Part shown: piece by piece, positions 9,715-20,254 of the stretch | How positions within the stretch are numbered: the stretch's first letter is position 1 | Layout of the letters: each line of letters opens with the position of its first letter | NCBI GenBank assembly: GCA_037974335.1 | Contig: CM075760.1 | Location: 40,898,603-40,962,602 of the forward strand | DNA length: 64,000 bases | Origin: Prionace glauca | Taxonomy: Eukaryota > Chordata > Chondrichthyes > Carcharhiniformes > Carcharhinidae | Direction: 5' to 3' | Notes under the pieces: model-generated | What the model was told of the DNA's origin: nothing | Databases searched by the model: none | What the model saw: only the letters and a program-made list of their open reading frames with translations | Translations under genes and position numbers: made by a program

Positions 9715-10590
9715 GACGTATGTGAGGTGGAAAGTGTGTGAGAGGGTGTTTGGGTGTGTGTTTGATAGAGAGAGGGGTGAATGTGTGTGTGAAGGTGCCT
9801 GTGTGTGACAGATTGTGTTTGCACATGTGTGAGACAGTGGGCTGCGTTTGCAAGAGGGGGCAGTGTGCCTACTAGAAAGCAAACATCCTGTTCATGTGTG
9901 TGTGGAAGTGTGCACGGGATTGTGTGTGAGTGAGAAAGATGTGTGCAATGTGTGTGGGTGACAGAAGCAAAGTGTGTGTTTGTGTGTGTGTGTGTGTGTC
10001 AGAGAATGTTTGCGCGAGACTGTGCTTATGTGAGAGACTGTGTCTGTGTGTAAGTTGAAGTGTGTGCATAGGTCTATGTTTGTGAGAGAGTGTGAGCGAG
10101 CTAGTGTGAGAGAGAGCAAGAATGTACAGGTGTGAGATAAGCTGTGCAACAGAGATAGAAATATGTGTGTGTGAGAGAGAGAGAGAGAGATGCAAGTGCA
10201 AGAGGAATTGTGAGAGAGTGTGTGTGAATAAATGTGAGACAACTTGAGCGTGTGTGACAGAGTGAGGGAGAGAGATTGCGTGTGTGAGAGCATGAGACTA
10301 TGCTTATGTGTGTGTGTGTCTGCGTGTAAGAGAGAATGTGTGTGGAGATGTGTGCGTGTGAGTGTTTTTGTGTATGAGATGTGAGAGACTGATTGAGAGA
10401 GTGAGAGTATGTCTGGATTTGTATTTGAGACAGAGTATGTAGACCGTGAGAGAAAGAGAATGTGTGTGAGATATCGTATGAGAGAGAAAGTAAGTGTGCG
10501 TGTGTATGTGTGAGAGAATATGAGCGTCTCTCTGTGTGTATTTATGTGTGTGAGAGTGTGTGATGTGTGTAAGTCTCTATCTGGCTGATT
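9715..10590. repeat. TG/GA simple array
   Basis: Mixed GTGTGTG and GAGAGAG runs of nearly 0.9 kb, in the middle of the J-C intron. Reading frames here are repeat artefacts. Confidence 0.9.
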
Positions 10591-10819
10591 CAGTCTGGAA
10601 AAGCACCCTCACTCCACACATACTCACCCACTCGCACAGTAAGTGGGAGTGACAAGCGAGCACAACACGGACTGTGGGGCAAGTGTTGGAAAAACATTTA
10701 AATCTTTCACAAGTCAGTCTCAATTAAATAATTTCCTCTTTCCTCAATGAGAGAAACTTGTAAAACCTCACGGAATCTGACACAATCCAGGGCAAAGCCA
10801 CCCACAAGATTACCCGGCC

Positions 10820-11165
10820 CCTCATTCACCCTATTCACTCTCTCCATCACTAACAAGCAGTGTCAGCACTGTGTGCATTATATACAACATGCACTGCAGC
10901 AATTCACCAAGGCTCCATAGATTACACTGTCCAAACCCGCTGCCTTTACATCCTAACAGGACAAGGGCAGCAGCCACATCTGAAACACTATAACCTGTAA
11001 GCTTCCCTCCAAAACACACACCATCCTGACCTGAAACAATTTCTCAATTCATTCATAATCGCTGGGTCAAAATCCTGGAACTCCCTGCCTAACAGCAGGG
11101 CGGATGCCTGCAGCATATGGACTGCAGTTGTTCAAGGATGCTTCATATCAACACTTTATGAAGGA
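10820..11165 (+). mobile_element. Non-LTR LINE, C-terminal end
   Basis: Reads AATTCACCAAGGCTCC, then GACAAGGGCAGCAGCCACAT, GGGTCAAAATCCTGGAACTC and GGACTGCAGTTGTTCAAGG, the 3' region of the LINE family also present at 20255-20455 and 28795-29365. Confidence 0.8.
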
Positions 11166-11639
11166 ACAATTAGATTAAAAATTCTGGCCGCGCAAATGTC
11201 TCTAAAATGCCTTTAGAAGATTAAAAATAATATGCAAGTGAATTTGACCCTTCAACTGTCAAACTAAACAGTTCAGGGGCTGCTGTACTACGGAGCACAA
11301 TATAGTAAATCTCACTTTGTATTTGTTCATCGAACATTCCCAAGGCCGGTACATCACTGCTTAAAAATCACCCAATTCTCCCTCTAAAGTCCGATGTTTC
11401 TGCTTCTCTGATAGACACAATATGCTTCAGGGACTTAATTTCTGAGACACCGAGTCAAACAGTCACATTTCCCACAGATACAAGTGTATTGAAGAAATAA
11501 ATCAAATTTCACTTCCTGCAGGACAGGAGAAGGAATCAAAAGATTTATAACCAGTCAGGGAGATTCCTGGTCCCAACACAGTGACCACACGCCCAGAAAC
11601 AGAACAGACACAAACAGTTCAACAGTCGAGTTCCCAGCA

Positions 11640-11890
11640 GAAAGATCTGTTCAATGTGTCAATTTCAAACTGTTGGGTTCTCTTTGATCAATAGTCAAGT
11701 TACAACAGAAAATCAATAACCTATTTCAAATTAAACAGGTATTCAGAACTCCTCTCGACTTTTAATTATTTCTCTCTGCCTGTATCACTTCGCGAAAATT
11801 GTGTAAAAATGTAATTTCGCTGAAAATGAGCAAAAATAACAGATTCAGGACAGTTCAATATCCCTATCAGAGATACAGTGACACACTAAG
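11640..11890. repeat. Intron duplication, copy A
   Basis: Matches 12945-13210 in the same orientation. Shared blocks include CTTTTAATTATTTCTC / CTTTTAACTATTTCTC and AATAACAGATTCAGGACAGT / ATATAACAGATTCAGGGCAG. Both copies end at a block near AGATACAGTGA / AGGTACAGTGA. Confidence 0.8.
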
Positions 11891-14039
11891 AATTAAACAA
11901 ACCGGGAAATATTTACATTGAAAATCGTTACCTGATTGGATCTAATTTCTTAATTAAATGTAATCAACAAAATTATCAAGGCAAAACAACTTATCGAGCC
12001 GAGCACAGCTGAGTAACGAAATGTTTTGTTTTTGAATTCATTTTGATACAATTAAATATTCTCTAAGACTGATGATATTTTGCACGCTAGTGCAATATTC
12101 AAGGTCTTTTGTTTTGAATTAATCAGCGTTAATATTACATTTTAAGTTATTGTTAATTGTCAGTTAGCTCTCCTGTCAGCTGATTTGTTCTCTGTAATAA
12201 AATGAGTTTTCAATCATTCAAAACGTGCTTCTGCCCCCAACATTGTTAAATAATTAGGTTACAATTAAACCTCAATGTTAAACTATAATTTCAAATTACT
12301 GAATGGAAACATTCAAACATCTGTCATTCATTTACTTAAATCTAATCACATTGTAATATTTTACTTTTTCACTTTTACTACAAATATCTTATTACAACGA
12401 ACAAACGTGTTAAAAATGCAGATTTCTGAGTTTGTCCAGACTGTAACGGCCTGGCCGTTTGAAATCAATAATACTGCTTCCTAGATTTAATAATTTAGGC
12501 CACCCATATAACAACTTCATTACTGAACACATTGTTTAATTAAAGAAGACCTGAATTAAACAGTGCAAACACAGAGACGATAATTGATTCAAATCCTCTG
12601 TAACGCTAAAAACACGATGCAGAATATAAGTCTCAACATTTTCTTCATTATAATATTTAATAAGAATTAAACATAAGCTCCAGTTAGTATGAATTCTTCC
12701 ATTCTGTCATTTATTCTTCCATTCTGTCATTTATTCTGTGTTTGACATTAATGGGAGACATGATGTTATTAAGTGCTGAGCTAATATTATTTTTATAGTA
12801 TTTATAATATCATATTATTTTTATATAATCTTTTTGAATTTCAAGCATTTAATTGTCAGTCGGTAGCCAGTTTCTGTTGACACTTTACTACAATTCAAAG
12901 ACAATCATTTGAACAATTTTACTTGAGTGTCAGCGAATTCCATCTGTCAGAAAACTGTGTTCAGTCTGTCAAATTTTTATAAACTGTTTGATTCTAATTG
13001 ATCAAAGGTCAAATTACAACAGTGAAAAAATCAATAAAAATTTAAATTAACCTGATGTTCATTTTAAAACTCCCTTTGCCTTTTAACTATTTCTCCCTGA
13101 CTGTCTCAAATCACAAAAACTGGGCAATTATTTTTCTGAAAATGAGGACTTCGAATATAACAGATTCAGGGCAGTGTAATGTCCCTAACAGAGGTACAGT
13201 GAATTGTAATTCATGTTTTTTTAATATGTAACCTTAGTTAACATGAATAAAATGCCCTAACATGTATTTATTTTATTTTCCGAAACTTTTCTGCTTTATC
13301 CCTACAAGAATATTCAAAGGCAATTTTATTTTCATTTCGCCAGAACTGCTCAGTTTCACTGAGCGTAAACAATGTAAAAACAATTGAGGAACACAAAACA
13401 ATTTCACAAATTTTGAGATGCGAAAAGTAATTAATTATCTCGGTATCTAATTTAAAAAAATACTTAGAACGGATAATCTGGTTCCAATTGCATAGAAAAA
13501 AATTAATAATCGGATACAAAAATTTCCAAAAAGGAAATTATTCTGCAAAACTCGTATTCCAGTAAATGTGAATTTAATCTGGGATGTACCGATTAATGCA
13601 AAGTATCTTGTTCAACTGAGCACGGCTGTGAAAACAGCAGGTTATCATTGAAATAGCTTCTGGAATTGTCACAAAATATTTCCAGTCTGGAAAATGTTAA
13701 TTGTGTGAAATATACAACAGAACTATTAAAGGGGATTATTGCTAAATTATTAATATAAAATAATCTGTGGTGAATATGGAGTTAAATTACCGATTAATAA
13801 TTCTTTGATTTACATTAATTTTACTATTAAACTTGTTCATGGGAAGTTTGTGATTGCAGCAAAGACTTAGTGTCCGAATGAGCGTTGTAAGTCATGACTC
13901 ACTTGAATTTGTAAGCGTTATTTAAAATTTATAAAAATGCTGTAATATCTTTTCGGTGTTCTTTCCCCCCAACCTGCTTGTTTTCTCCCTACATGGATTT
14001 TCAAACTCAAAGATTGTTTCTGTTCAACCAGAAAACATC
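11891..14039. other. AT-rich J-C intron DNA without a gene
   Basis: Strongly AT-rich with runs such as TTATAATATCATATTATTTT, containing duplication copy B (12945-13210). A 14-base direct repeat (TTCCATTCTGTCAT) lies at about 12698-12730. No coding frame or RNA gene is recognisable. Confidence 0.7.
12945..13210. repeat. Intron duplication, copy B
   Basis: Second copy of 11640-11890, diverged by substitutions and small indels. The two copies lie about 1.3 kb apart. Confidence 0.8.
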
Positions 14040-15330
14040 TAAACTCTCAATGGCACCGTTATACACTATTTAAACAACACAGAAATAATGCCACAAAGCC
14101 AAACCATAGCACAAATTTTAAACATTCACAGTGACTGCACCACAGAATCTCCTCAGCAGAAACACAACAAAACACATCAATGAGGGAATGAATCCGTTTC
14201 ACAGAAAAACAGATCAATTATCCATTCAACAGAATCAAATATAACATTGCAAAAAAAAACTCAATATCGAATCTAGCAAACTAGCTCTTAACCAATTATT
14301 AAACTAAACAGAAATCTAGAATAATAGCAATAGCATTGCGAGGAGGTAGAATTTGTCCAACAAATTAGCGTTGAAACTTTATCACATCTTATTCATATTG
14401 GGTCATATTTCAAACATATTTAAACATTTGGATGGTAAAAGTTCCAGCCATCAAATGCCACCGAGATTAAACATTGCAGATACCCCAAAATCTGAATGCA
14501 GTGACAAACTATGTTCTGAATGAGTGGAGTAAGCCGATATCACTAAAGATTTTAAACATACAAATACAATAAAGCCTGCTTTATTTCTCCCTGCAGTCAT
14601 GCATCAAGCAGTTGCGACCCGCAGAATGTTCATATTCAATCACAAAACGTGTAACAGCTCGGTGTCACTGAGTTCAAACAATGCAGAAACACCAAATTAA
14701 TTCACAAATTTTACGTATTTAGAGTCATCCAGATTCATAATCTCCTCATCAGAGGAAAAAACACGCATCACTGAGAGACTGAACCCCGCTTCATGCGGAA
14801 GCAGCTCAATTCTACAAACACTTTCAACAGAATCAAATATAACATTTACAGAAATGTTTAATATAAATTCCAGCCAATTCGCCCATCACCAAACTAATTC
14901 ATGTTTAGAATAAGCAGAAATTATTGCACAGCAGCACCAGCATTGTGAGTGAGTGGAACAGTTTCACTGGATAAATATAGAAATTTTAGATTGTTTTAAA
15001 TTTTTGGTCCAAATTTCAAACACTTGTGCAGTAGATGGTACAAACCGCAGCCACTAGATGTCACCGAGATTAAACGCTGCAGAAACGCTGAATTGTTTAA
15101 CAGACATTCGGCTTTCAAAGTAATCCAACCACACAGTAACCTCAACAGATAAACACAAAATCCCAACAATTTGGGATTGAATCCCTCAGCAGCATCTATT
15201 GTCCAGAAAGAGCGGAATTCTAAAACCCCTTCGCAGCAGAATCACAGGAAACATTGTAACAATTCTCAACCGAGAATCCACCAAACTCACATTGATGTTA
15301 CCATATGGATTATTAGTACAGATATAAATA
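14040..15330. repeat. Degenerate tandem array next to JH
   Basis: At least three diverged units, near 14040-14470, 14650-15075 and 15075-15330. Each has a block like CACCGAGATTAAAC(A/G)(C/T)TGCAGA and a block like CAACAGAATCAAATATAACAT. Period is roughly 0.4-0.6 kb with drift. It lies immediately downstream of JH, where heavy-chain intronic enhancers lie in other vertebrates; no enhancer function can be read from the sequence. Confidence 0.65.
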
Positions 15331-15381
15331 TAAAACAAAGACACATGTAAACCAGTTACTCAATAAGTGGATGGTTCTTAC

Positions 15382-15430
15382 CTGTAGCCACCGTCACCAT
15401 GGTCCCTTGTCCCCAGTAATCTCCAGTAAT
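15382..15430 (-). CDS. JH segment
   Basis: A 49-bp joining segment. In the frame set by the CH1 splice it reads ITGDYWGQGTMVTVAT and contains the invariant WGQG motif that closes the V domain. It ends ACAG before GTAAGA, splicing in phase 1 to CH1. The first 20 bases are a 10-base near-duplication (ATTACTGGAG, ATTACTGGGG), so an upstream second Tyr-Trp is encoded in another frame. The segment is unrearranged, flanked by its own RSS. Confidence 0.95.
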
Positions 15431-15458
15431 CACAGTGAGACACAGCATGACAAATACT
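15431..15458 (-). promoter_or_regulatory. JH recombination signal, 12-bp spacer
   Basis: Nonamer AGTATTTGT (15450-15458), 12-base spacer and heptamer CACTGTG (15431-15437) abut JH. A 12-bp spacer on JH is the elasmobranch arrangement, unlike the 23-bp JH signal of mammals, and fits the 22-bp signal on the 3' side of D. Confidence 0.95.
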
Positions 15459-15767
15459 GAGGCGGACTGTTAACTGTAAAATACAGACAGTTAATTTCAC
15501 TGCTATTTCAAAAGTCTGTTTCCAGCTCGTTAAGGGTGAGTCAGTGAGATATTTCAATTTTTACTGGTCATGATGTTGATAAAAGGGGTTAGAAACTTTT
15601 ACACTCTCTGTGCACATTCAGCGTGTAAATCAATAACAATAAAATTGAAGCATTTTACATCTTAAAAAGAAACAAAGCTGTTTCTCAGTATTATTTTGTT
15701 GAAGCCTCATTTACTTTGGCATTCGGCAATGGCATTGGTCACAAATTTAAGCAACGTCTTTTTCTGA

Positions 15768-15805
15768 GGTTTTTGTATGAGGATGGCGCTTTTCTCAGCA
15801 CTGTG
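15768..15805 (-). promoter_or_regulatory. D segment 3' recombination signal, 22-bp spacer
   Basis: Heptamer CACAGTG (15799-15805), 22-base spacer, and perfect nonamer ACAAAAACC (15768-15776). Both boxes match consensus. It pairs with the JH 12-bp signal. Confidence 0.95.
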
Positions 15806-15820
15806 ACTCCCATAGTATAT
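15806..15820 (-). other. IgH D segment
   Basis: A 15-base diversity segment, ATATACTATGGGAGT on the coding strand, held between two canonical heptamers. In frame 2 it reads YTMG and in frame 3 ILWE; frame 1 gives IYYGS, the Tyr/Gly/Ser-rich type common in heavy-chain D segments. It is the only D with clear signals in the cluster. Confidence 0.93.
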
Positions 15821-15848
15821 CACAGTGACACACACCCATACAAAAACT
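15821..15848 (-). promoter_or_regulatory. D segment 5' recombination signal, 12-bp spacer
   Basis: Nonamer AGTTTTTGT (15840-15848), 12-base spacer and heptamer CACTGTG (15821-15827). It is compatible with the 23-bp signal of VH, so V-D and D-J joining both obey the 12/23 rule. Confidence 0.95.
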
Positions 15849-16195
15849 GCACTCACTCTGTTCAGTACTGCTGTTCAATATTCACTTTAAAAGGACCATT
15901 AATTTCGCTCTAATGTAAAATGTAGGCAAATGTTTATACAACACAATCTATCAGAAATATTAACAAGAGTAATATATCGTGTGTGGTACTTGCCGACAGT
16001 ACAATGAATATAAAGTCAGTGAAAAGCTCACCAGTTATATCGGTGAGTTTGGGAAGTTTTACTGTTAAATACATTCTGTGTTACTTTTTTTTAAACACGA
16101 TTATAGTTTGTTTCTGACCACCCTCGATCATATTGCATTTAAAACAGATACTGACCTTCAGGTTAAGATGGAAGTTGCGGAATCCCCTCTCGGGC

Positions 16196-16234
16196 TGTTC
16201 TTGTCCGGGTGCAGCCCTGGATCCTCTCGCTGTG
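16196..16234 (-). promoter_or_regulatory. VH recombination signal, 23-bp spacer
   Basis: Heptamer CACAGCG (16228-16234), 23-base spacer (16205-16227) and nonamer ACAAGAACA (16196-16204). The heptamer keeps the essential CAC but has C where the consensus CACAGTG has T. The nonamer keeps ACAA and AA-C features only partly. Probably weaker than consensus. Confidence 0.92.
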
Positions 16235-16539
16235 GTCTCTGGCACAGTAATAGATGGCCGTGTCTTCAATCTTCAGGCTCCTCATGTCCAAAGAGAAGAT
16301 ATTGTTTGAAGTGTCTTTGGACGCAGTAAATCGACCCTTAATTGATGGGGCGTAGCTGTTGTCAGATGAACTATAGTAGCTAACCAGCCACTCCAGGCCC
16401 TGTCCGGGAACCTGTCGGATCCAATCCATCCAGTAGCTGCTAAGATCGAACCCGCTGGTTTTACAGGTCAGTTTCAGGGAACCTCCGGGAGCCTCGGTCT
16501 CTGCCTCTGGCTGGGTCAACATAACATCCGACTGGACAC
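16235..16539 (-). CDS. IgH variable (VH) exon
   Basis: V exon with the last four leader residues (GVQS). It opens after TTTTTACAG at 16540 and reads [16 protein letters not shown]. The framework landmarks are all present: first Cys in LTCKTSGF, Trp in [13 protein letters not shown], the [13 protein letters not shown] strand, and [11 protein letters not shown] at the end. CDR1 is about SSYWMD and CDR2 about [12 protein letters not shown]. The frame is open up to the RSS, and the segment is unrearranged. The pattern is that of elasmobranch IgM VH. The exon is preceded by a 133-bp leader intron. Confidence 0.96.
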
Positions 16540-16672
16540 CTGTAAAAATAGATCAAAAACACCAGGGATTAATCTTAGTGAAATGATTGCTGACTCTGGA
16601 ACATTCCAGAGAGACACTAACACTGAGACAGTAACAGTGAGAGACTTGAACAATAATAAAAAAAATACTCAC
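16540..16672 (-). other. Leader intron
   Basis: A 133-bp intron with GTGAGT donor and TTTTTACAG acceptor, separating the two leader parts in phase 1 as in other VH genes. Much of it (ATCAAAAACACC, then GTGAAATGATTGCTGA) is still recognisable beside the broken VH at 25146-25235. Confidence 0.92.
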
Positions 16673-16718
16673 CAGATAAGAAAGTCAGCAACAAACTGAG
16701 AGAAATGGCCGACCTCAT
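16673..16718 (-). CDS. VH leader exon
   Basis: A 46-bp exon reading MRSAISLSLLLTFLS with the final G shared across the intron, giving the signal peptide MRSAISLSLLLTFLSGVQS. A hydrophobic core and small residues before the expected cut give a standard secretory signal. The start ATG is the only one upstream of the splice in frame. Confidence 0.94.
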
Positions 16719-16805
16719 CTTTCTGGTGATTTGGGGGAAATGGTTGTGTCAGGAACTCAGTGAACAAACCAGCTCCCGGACTGTTGGATTCCGGTCCCAG
16801 TGAGC

Positions 16806-16819
16806 GGTATTTAAATACC
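16806..16819 (-). promoter_or_regulatory. TATA-like box of the VH promoter
   Basis: Palindrome GGTATTTAAATACC about 90-100 bp upstream of the leader ATG. I saw no perfect Ig octamer (ATGCAAAT or its complement) within the next 200 bp; the promoter call rests on position and the TATA-like core. Confidence 0.55.
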
Positions 16820-17224
16820 CGGCAGAAGGGGGCGGCTTTCCAGGCGCCGCCTGTTGATCCACGTCCCACCTTCCACACCCCCAACAGAATGGACTCGGAG
16901 ATTTACAATAGATTAATATTAAAATGGACATTTTATCTGTATCGGGATATTTGTTTGGCTGAAATGTTCATTGTATTGTCCCCATTATTTCTGATGGTGA
17001 TGTTACAGTTCATCATTTATTTATTTAAATAAGTAATTCCATTGTAAAAATGGTGATTTTATTACCACACCCCCAACAAGAAAATAAATCTAAAAATGAT
17101 GAACTAACATTTTGGAACATTAGACAATTTTTCAACAATTCCGTGTCTCTGCCACATTACAATAATAAAGCACAATTTATCAGAAGTAATACCATCGATT
17201 TCTGTAATTAAATGTGTAGAATAT
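16820..17224. other. Intergenic DNA upstream of VH; nothing recognised
   Basis: A short GC-rich stretch (GGCGGCTTTCCAGGCGCCGC) just beyond the TATA-like box, then AT-rich DNA without a recognisable gene or repeat. Confidence 0.5.
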
Positions 17225-18500
17225 ACAAAGTGATTCTATTTACAGTTGGACGGCTATCACTGAACAATTTGGGTTTGGAGATGAGAAGAAACTCTCACAC
17301 AATACAATGTTCCTCCTTATATTTTCAAATTGTCCCAATCTCGATGACAGGCCTTTGAAAATAATGAGAATCCCAACCTCCTGATACCTAAATAGTGAGT
17401 TGACAGAGAAACATAAAATTAAATGGATTTTTGACACAGAAGTTAACGAATCGGAACGGACACTGAGATCATTAAAGTTCTCCTTCAGTATCCAAATCTT
17501 TGCAGCTTACTCTATTGGCTCTCTCTCTCTCTCTCTCATTTCATGAAGTGATTAATAAACAGACTTTAATTATTGGAATGAAGTTTACTCGGAAACTATA
17601 CAAATGAAAAAAATCATCCGGTCACTTTATTGTTTTGCGATACTATTTACTCAGATAATGAACAGGACACTGAATGAAAATATTTGATTAGAATGATTAC
17701 GATTTAAATTGTGGGAATTAAACATTTACTGTTTAAATGTCTGAATCCCATGTTGTCCATTGAGCTTCACGCTAATCTGTCCCACACAGTATTTGGCAGC
17801 AATCCAGGCTGGTGTCAAATGCTCAAAGTTATTGACAGGAAAAATCTGGGGCTGTTTGTGCAATAGATCAAAGATCAGTTTCATCAGCACTGACCGCTTA
17901 GCTCCAAGCCAACTTAAAACCCTGCATGTTGTCAGTAAGGTCTATTTATAAACAAATCTACCCAGCAACAGTACTGGAGGCACTTGAATTTTTGGAAGTT
18001 ATAAATCTAGATGATGTTTCCCCATCTCTAAAGAAAGGATTATTTTCCACCTTCTCTGGCACCCAATTAACAACAATGATGATTTTTCCAACACATCAGG
18101 ATATTGTGATGGACGGACAGAAATAATCACAGGCAGACTGAAAAATGGCTCAGAGAGATGATACATGCTGTTATATTTGAGCATGCACATTTATATTTTA
18201 TCTCCTTTTATCTTTCCATGGGATGTTTGTTTGGAAAGACCAACACTCTTTGCCTGTCCCAAATTCCTTTAAATTAACTGGTTTTCTTGGACACTTCTGT
18301 AGATATTAAAGAGTCAGCTATTTTGCTTTCAGTCTGCAGTTATATCCTTGTGAGACAATGTAGGGATGGCAGATTTCCTCCGTTGGGGAATCAGAGCGGT
18401 TCCAATGATCGCAATTAGTATCCATTCCAGATTTATCAATAGAATTCAAAATCTACCTGCGGGAACGGCCCGACTTAAATCCCCGTCCTCACATCATTGC
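17225..18500. repeat. Ig-upstream flank duplication, copy A
   Basis: Collinear with 26260-27735. Shared blocks include GCTAATCTGTCCCACACAGT / GCTAATCTGTCCCACGCAGT, CTATTTATAAACAAATCTAC / CTATTTATAAACAAATCTGC and the downstream pair GTAGGGATGGCAGATTTCCT / GTAGGGATGGTACATGTCCT. The two copies have the same orientation. A (CT)n run of about 20 bases lies at 17520-17538. Confidence 0.9.
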
Positions 18501-18540
18501 CCTGGACCTCTGGATCACTGGATCAATTAAAATAATTGAT
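18396..18540 (-). mobile_element. SINE-like repeat fragment within the duplicated flank
   Basis: The plus strand reads CAATAGAATTCAAAATCTAC, ACGGCCCGACTTAAATCCCC and CCTGGACCTCTGGATCACTG, the reverse complement of the head of the repeat seen at 4225 and 25595. A counterpart sits at 27640-27735, so insertion preceded the duplication. Confidence 0.65.
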
Positions 18541-19109
18541 GTCACCATCTACACAAACAATAAATGTATGACTGTGTTGACACAGGAATGAATGGCATTT
18601 GAATGACTGATGGATGAATGACTGTTGGATGCCTGAATATTTTGATTGAGGAAATAGTGAACGGACTGGTGGATTCATTGATAAATGGTGCTGAATGATG
18701 TTGTTCTATATTTCCATATTTGTGTTTGACTACTTCATAAATTGAAACAACTCCTTTATTCAATGTGTGCCCATCTAATACCTTCAATCCTTCCAGAGTG
18801 TCTGGGTGAAATACATTTCTCGGGAGTTAGCAAGCTGATCCTCTTGAAGAGTAGGGGGAGATTTTCCTGCAGTTCGGATGGTTCATTTCTCTGCTGATGC
18901 TGAATCTTCAAATCCAGGACAGAAAGAGAGAGCATGATATGGTTGAGGAGGAATGATTGTATTATATAAAATACTGGCTCTTTCATATACAACAAATTAA
19001 TCAACACACCCTCACCCAAATTAGTGAAGGCAACAGGGTGAAAAGTAAATAAGGTGGCAACAGAAATATTTGTGAAACTCACTGGAAAACTACAAGTGTC
19101 ACTTGTAGG
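18541..19109. other. Intergenic; nothing recognised
   Basis: AT-rich with a GAATGA-type degenerate run near 18585-18660 (ATGAATGGCATTTGAATGAC). Short minus-strand frames lack domains. Confidence 0.45.
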
Positions 19110-19540
19110 CTTGTACTAGGCTTGTACTCGTTGGAGTTTAGAAGAATGAGGAGAGATCTCATTGAGACGGATGAGATGATGAATGGGATGGATAGGATAA
19201 AGGTGGAAAGACTCTTCCAGCTCAGAAAGGACAGTAGGACACCCTCAAGATAAAGGGGGGAGGGCGGTTTCCAGCGGAGTTGAGGAAGAATTTCTTCAGT
19301 CAAAGGGTGGTGAATCTCTGTAATTCTCAGCCCGTTGAAGTGGTGGAGGCTGCCTCGCTAAATATTTTTAAGAAACGGGTTGATGGGTTTTTGATAAGTG
19401 AGGGGATTAAGGGTTATGGGGAGAGGGTGGGAAGGTGGAACTGAGCCACGACAGATCAGCCATGATCTTATTGAATGGCGGGGCAGGCTCGAAGGGCCAG
19501 ATGGCCTACTCCTGCTCCTATTTCTTATGTTCTTATGTCA
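19110..19540 (+). mobile_element. CR1-like LINE, 3' end
   Basis: Reads GGCTTGTACTCGTTGGAGTT, AGAAGAATGAGGAGAGATCT, GCTGCCTCGCTAAATATTTT, and ends TTCTTATGTTCTTATGTC, the 8-bp tail repeat. It is the plus-strand twin of 29936-30645 and 44455-44935. The coding part is interrupted. Confidence 0.9.
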
Positions 19541-20075
19541 CATTATTTCCCAAAACAATGTAATACTGAATCGGAATTTAAAGATTCAGTAACTTCACAT
19601 GAAGTACAGGTTGTTTCATTTATATCATCACTTTGAATTTCATTCCAATAATTAAAGTCTGTTTATTAATCACTTCATGAAATGCGAGAGAGAGAGAGAT
19701 GTTGTTGGGCCCAGTTCCCCAGTGAAGTAAAATCGGTGAAATGACATGACATAATATTAAAACAACATCATAAAACTGACATGAACACCGGGGATTCCTG
19801 GCATATTCTGAAAGTTCTGCACGCTATTGTCAGGGAAGTTGCATAAATTTCCTGTGAGATGGGAATAACAGAAATAATAGATACTATTTCGAGACACACA
19901 AACAAGCTGCATCAATTCACAGAGTTATCCCAAATATCATAACAAACTTCTTCATCCTAAACTAATCAACATCTCAATCACGAACTATATCCTAAAAAAA
20001 TCCTAATCCCTATCCACCCACATCATTTCTCAATGTCATCACTCTCTTCAATTTCCTCCAAATAACAAAAAAAAA

Positions 20076-20200
20076 TCACACTGACTCGAAACGTTGGCTC
20101 TATTCTCTCTCCACACATGCTATCAGACCCGTTGAGTTTTTCCAGCATTCATTATTTTTGTTTCAGTTTCCAGAATCTGCAGTATTTTGCTTTTATCAAA
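20076..20200 (+). mobile_element. Short SINE-like repeat
   Basis: Reads GACTCGAAACGTTGGCTCTA, TCTCTCCACACATGCTATCA, GAGTTTTTCCAGCATTCATT and AGAATCTGCAGTATTTTGCT. Minus-strand copies occur at 24442-24588, 52425-52545 and 53620-53740. Confidence 0.75.
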
Positions 20201-20254
20201 CTGATGAACATAATTGGTGAACTAATTGTTTATCTATATGAATTGATGATAACT

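Larger units (their letters stand above)
5509..15381 (-). other. J-C intron of the IgM cluster
   Basis: A 9,873-bp intron from the JH donor (GTAAGA) to the CH1 acceptor (TTTCCCAG). From CH1 towards J it holds a SINE/LINE tail, a G-rich tandem array (coding strand) at 6480-7330, a GAGT array at 7476-8815, a LINE scrap, a SINE, a TG/AG array at 9715-10590, a LINE tail, duplicated AT-rich DNA (11.6-13.2 kb) and a degenerate array next to J (14.0-15.3 kb). Confidence 0.9.

Noticed and set aside
15849-16195. A possible second D segment (core CTGTCGGCAAGTAC on the minus strand near 15990)
   Set aside because: The flanking heptamers would be CATTGTA and CACACAC and no nonamer resembles consensus at 12 or 22-23 bases. 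It may be a dead D, but the evidence is too weak to list.
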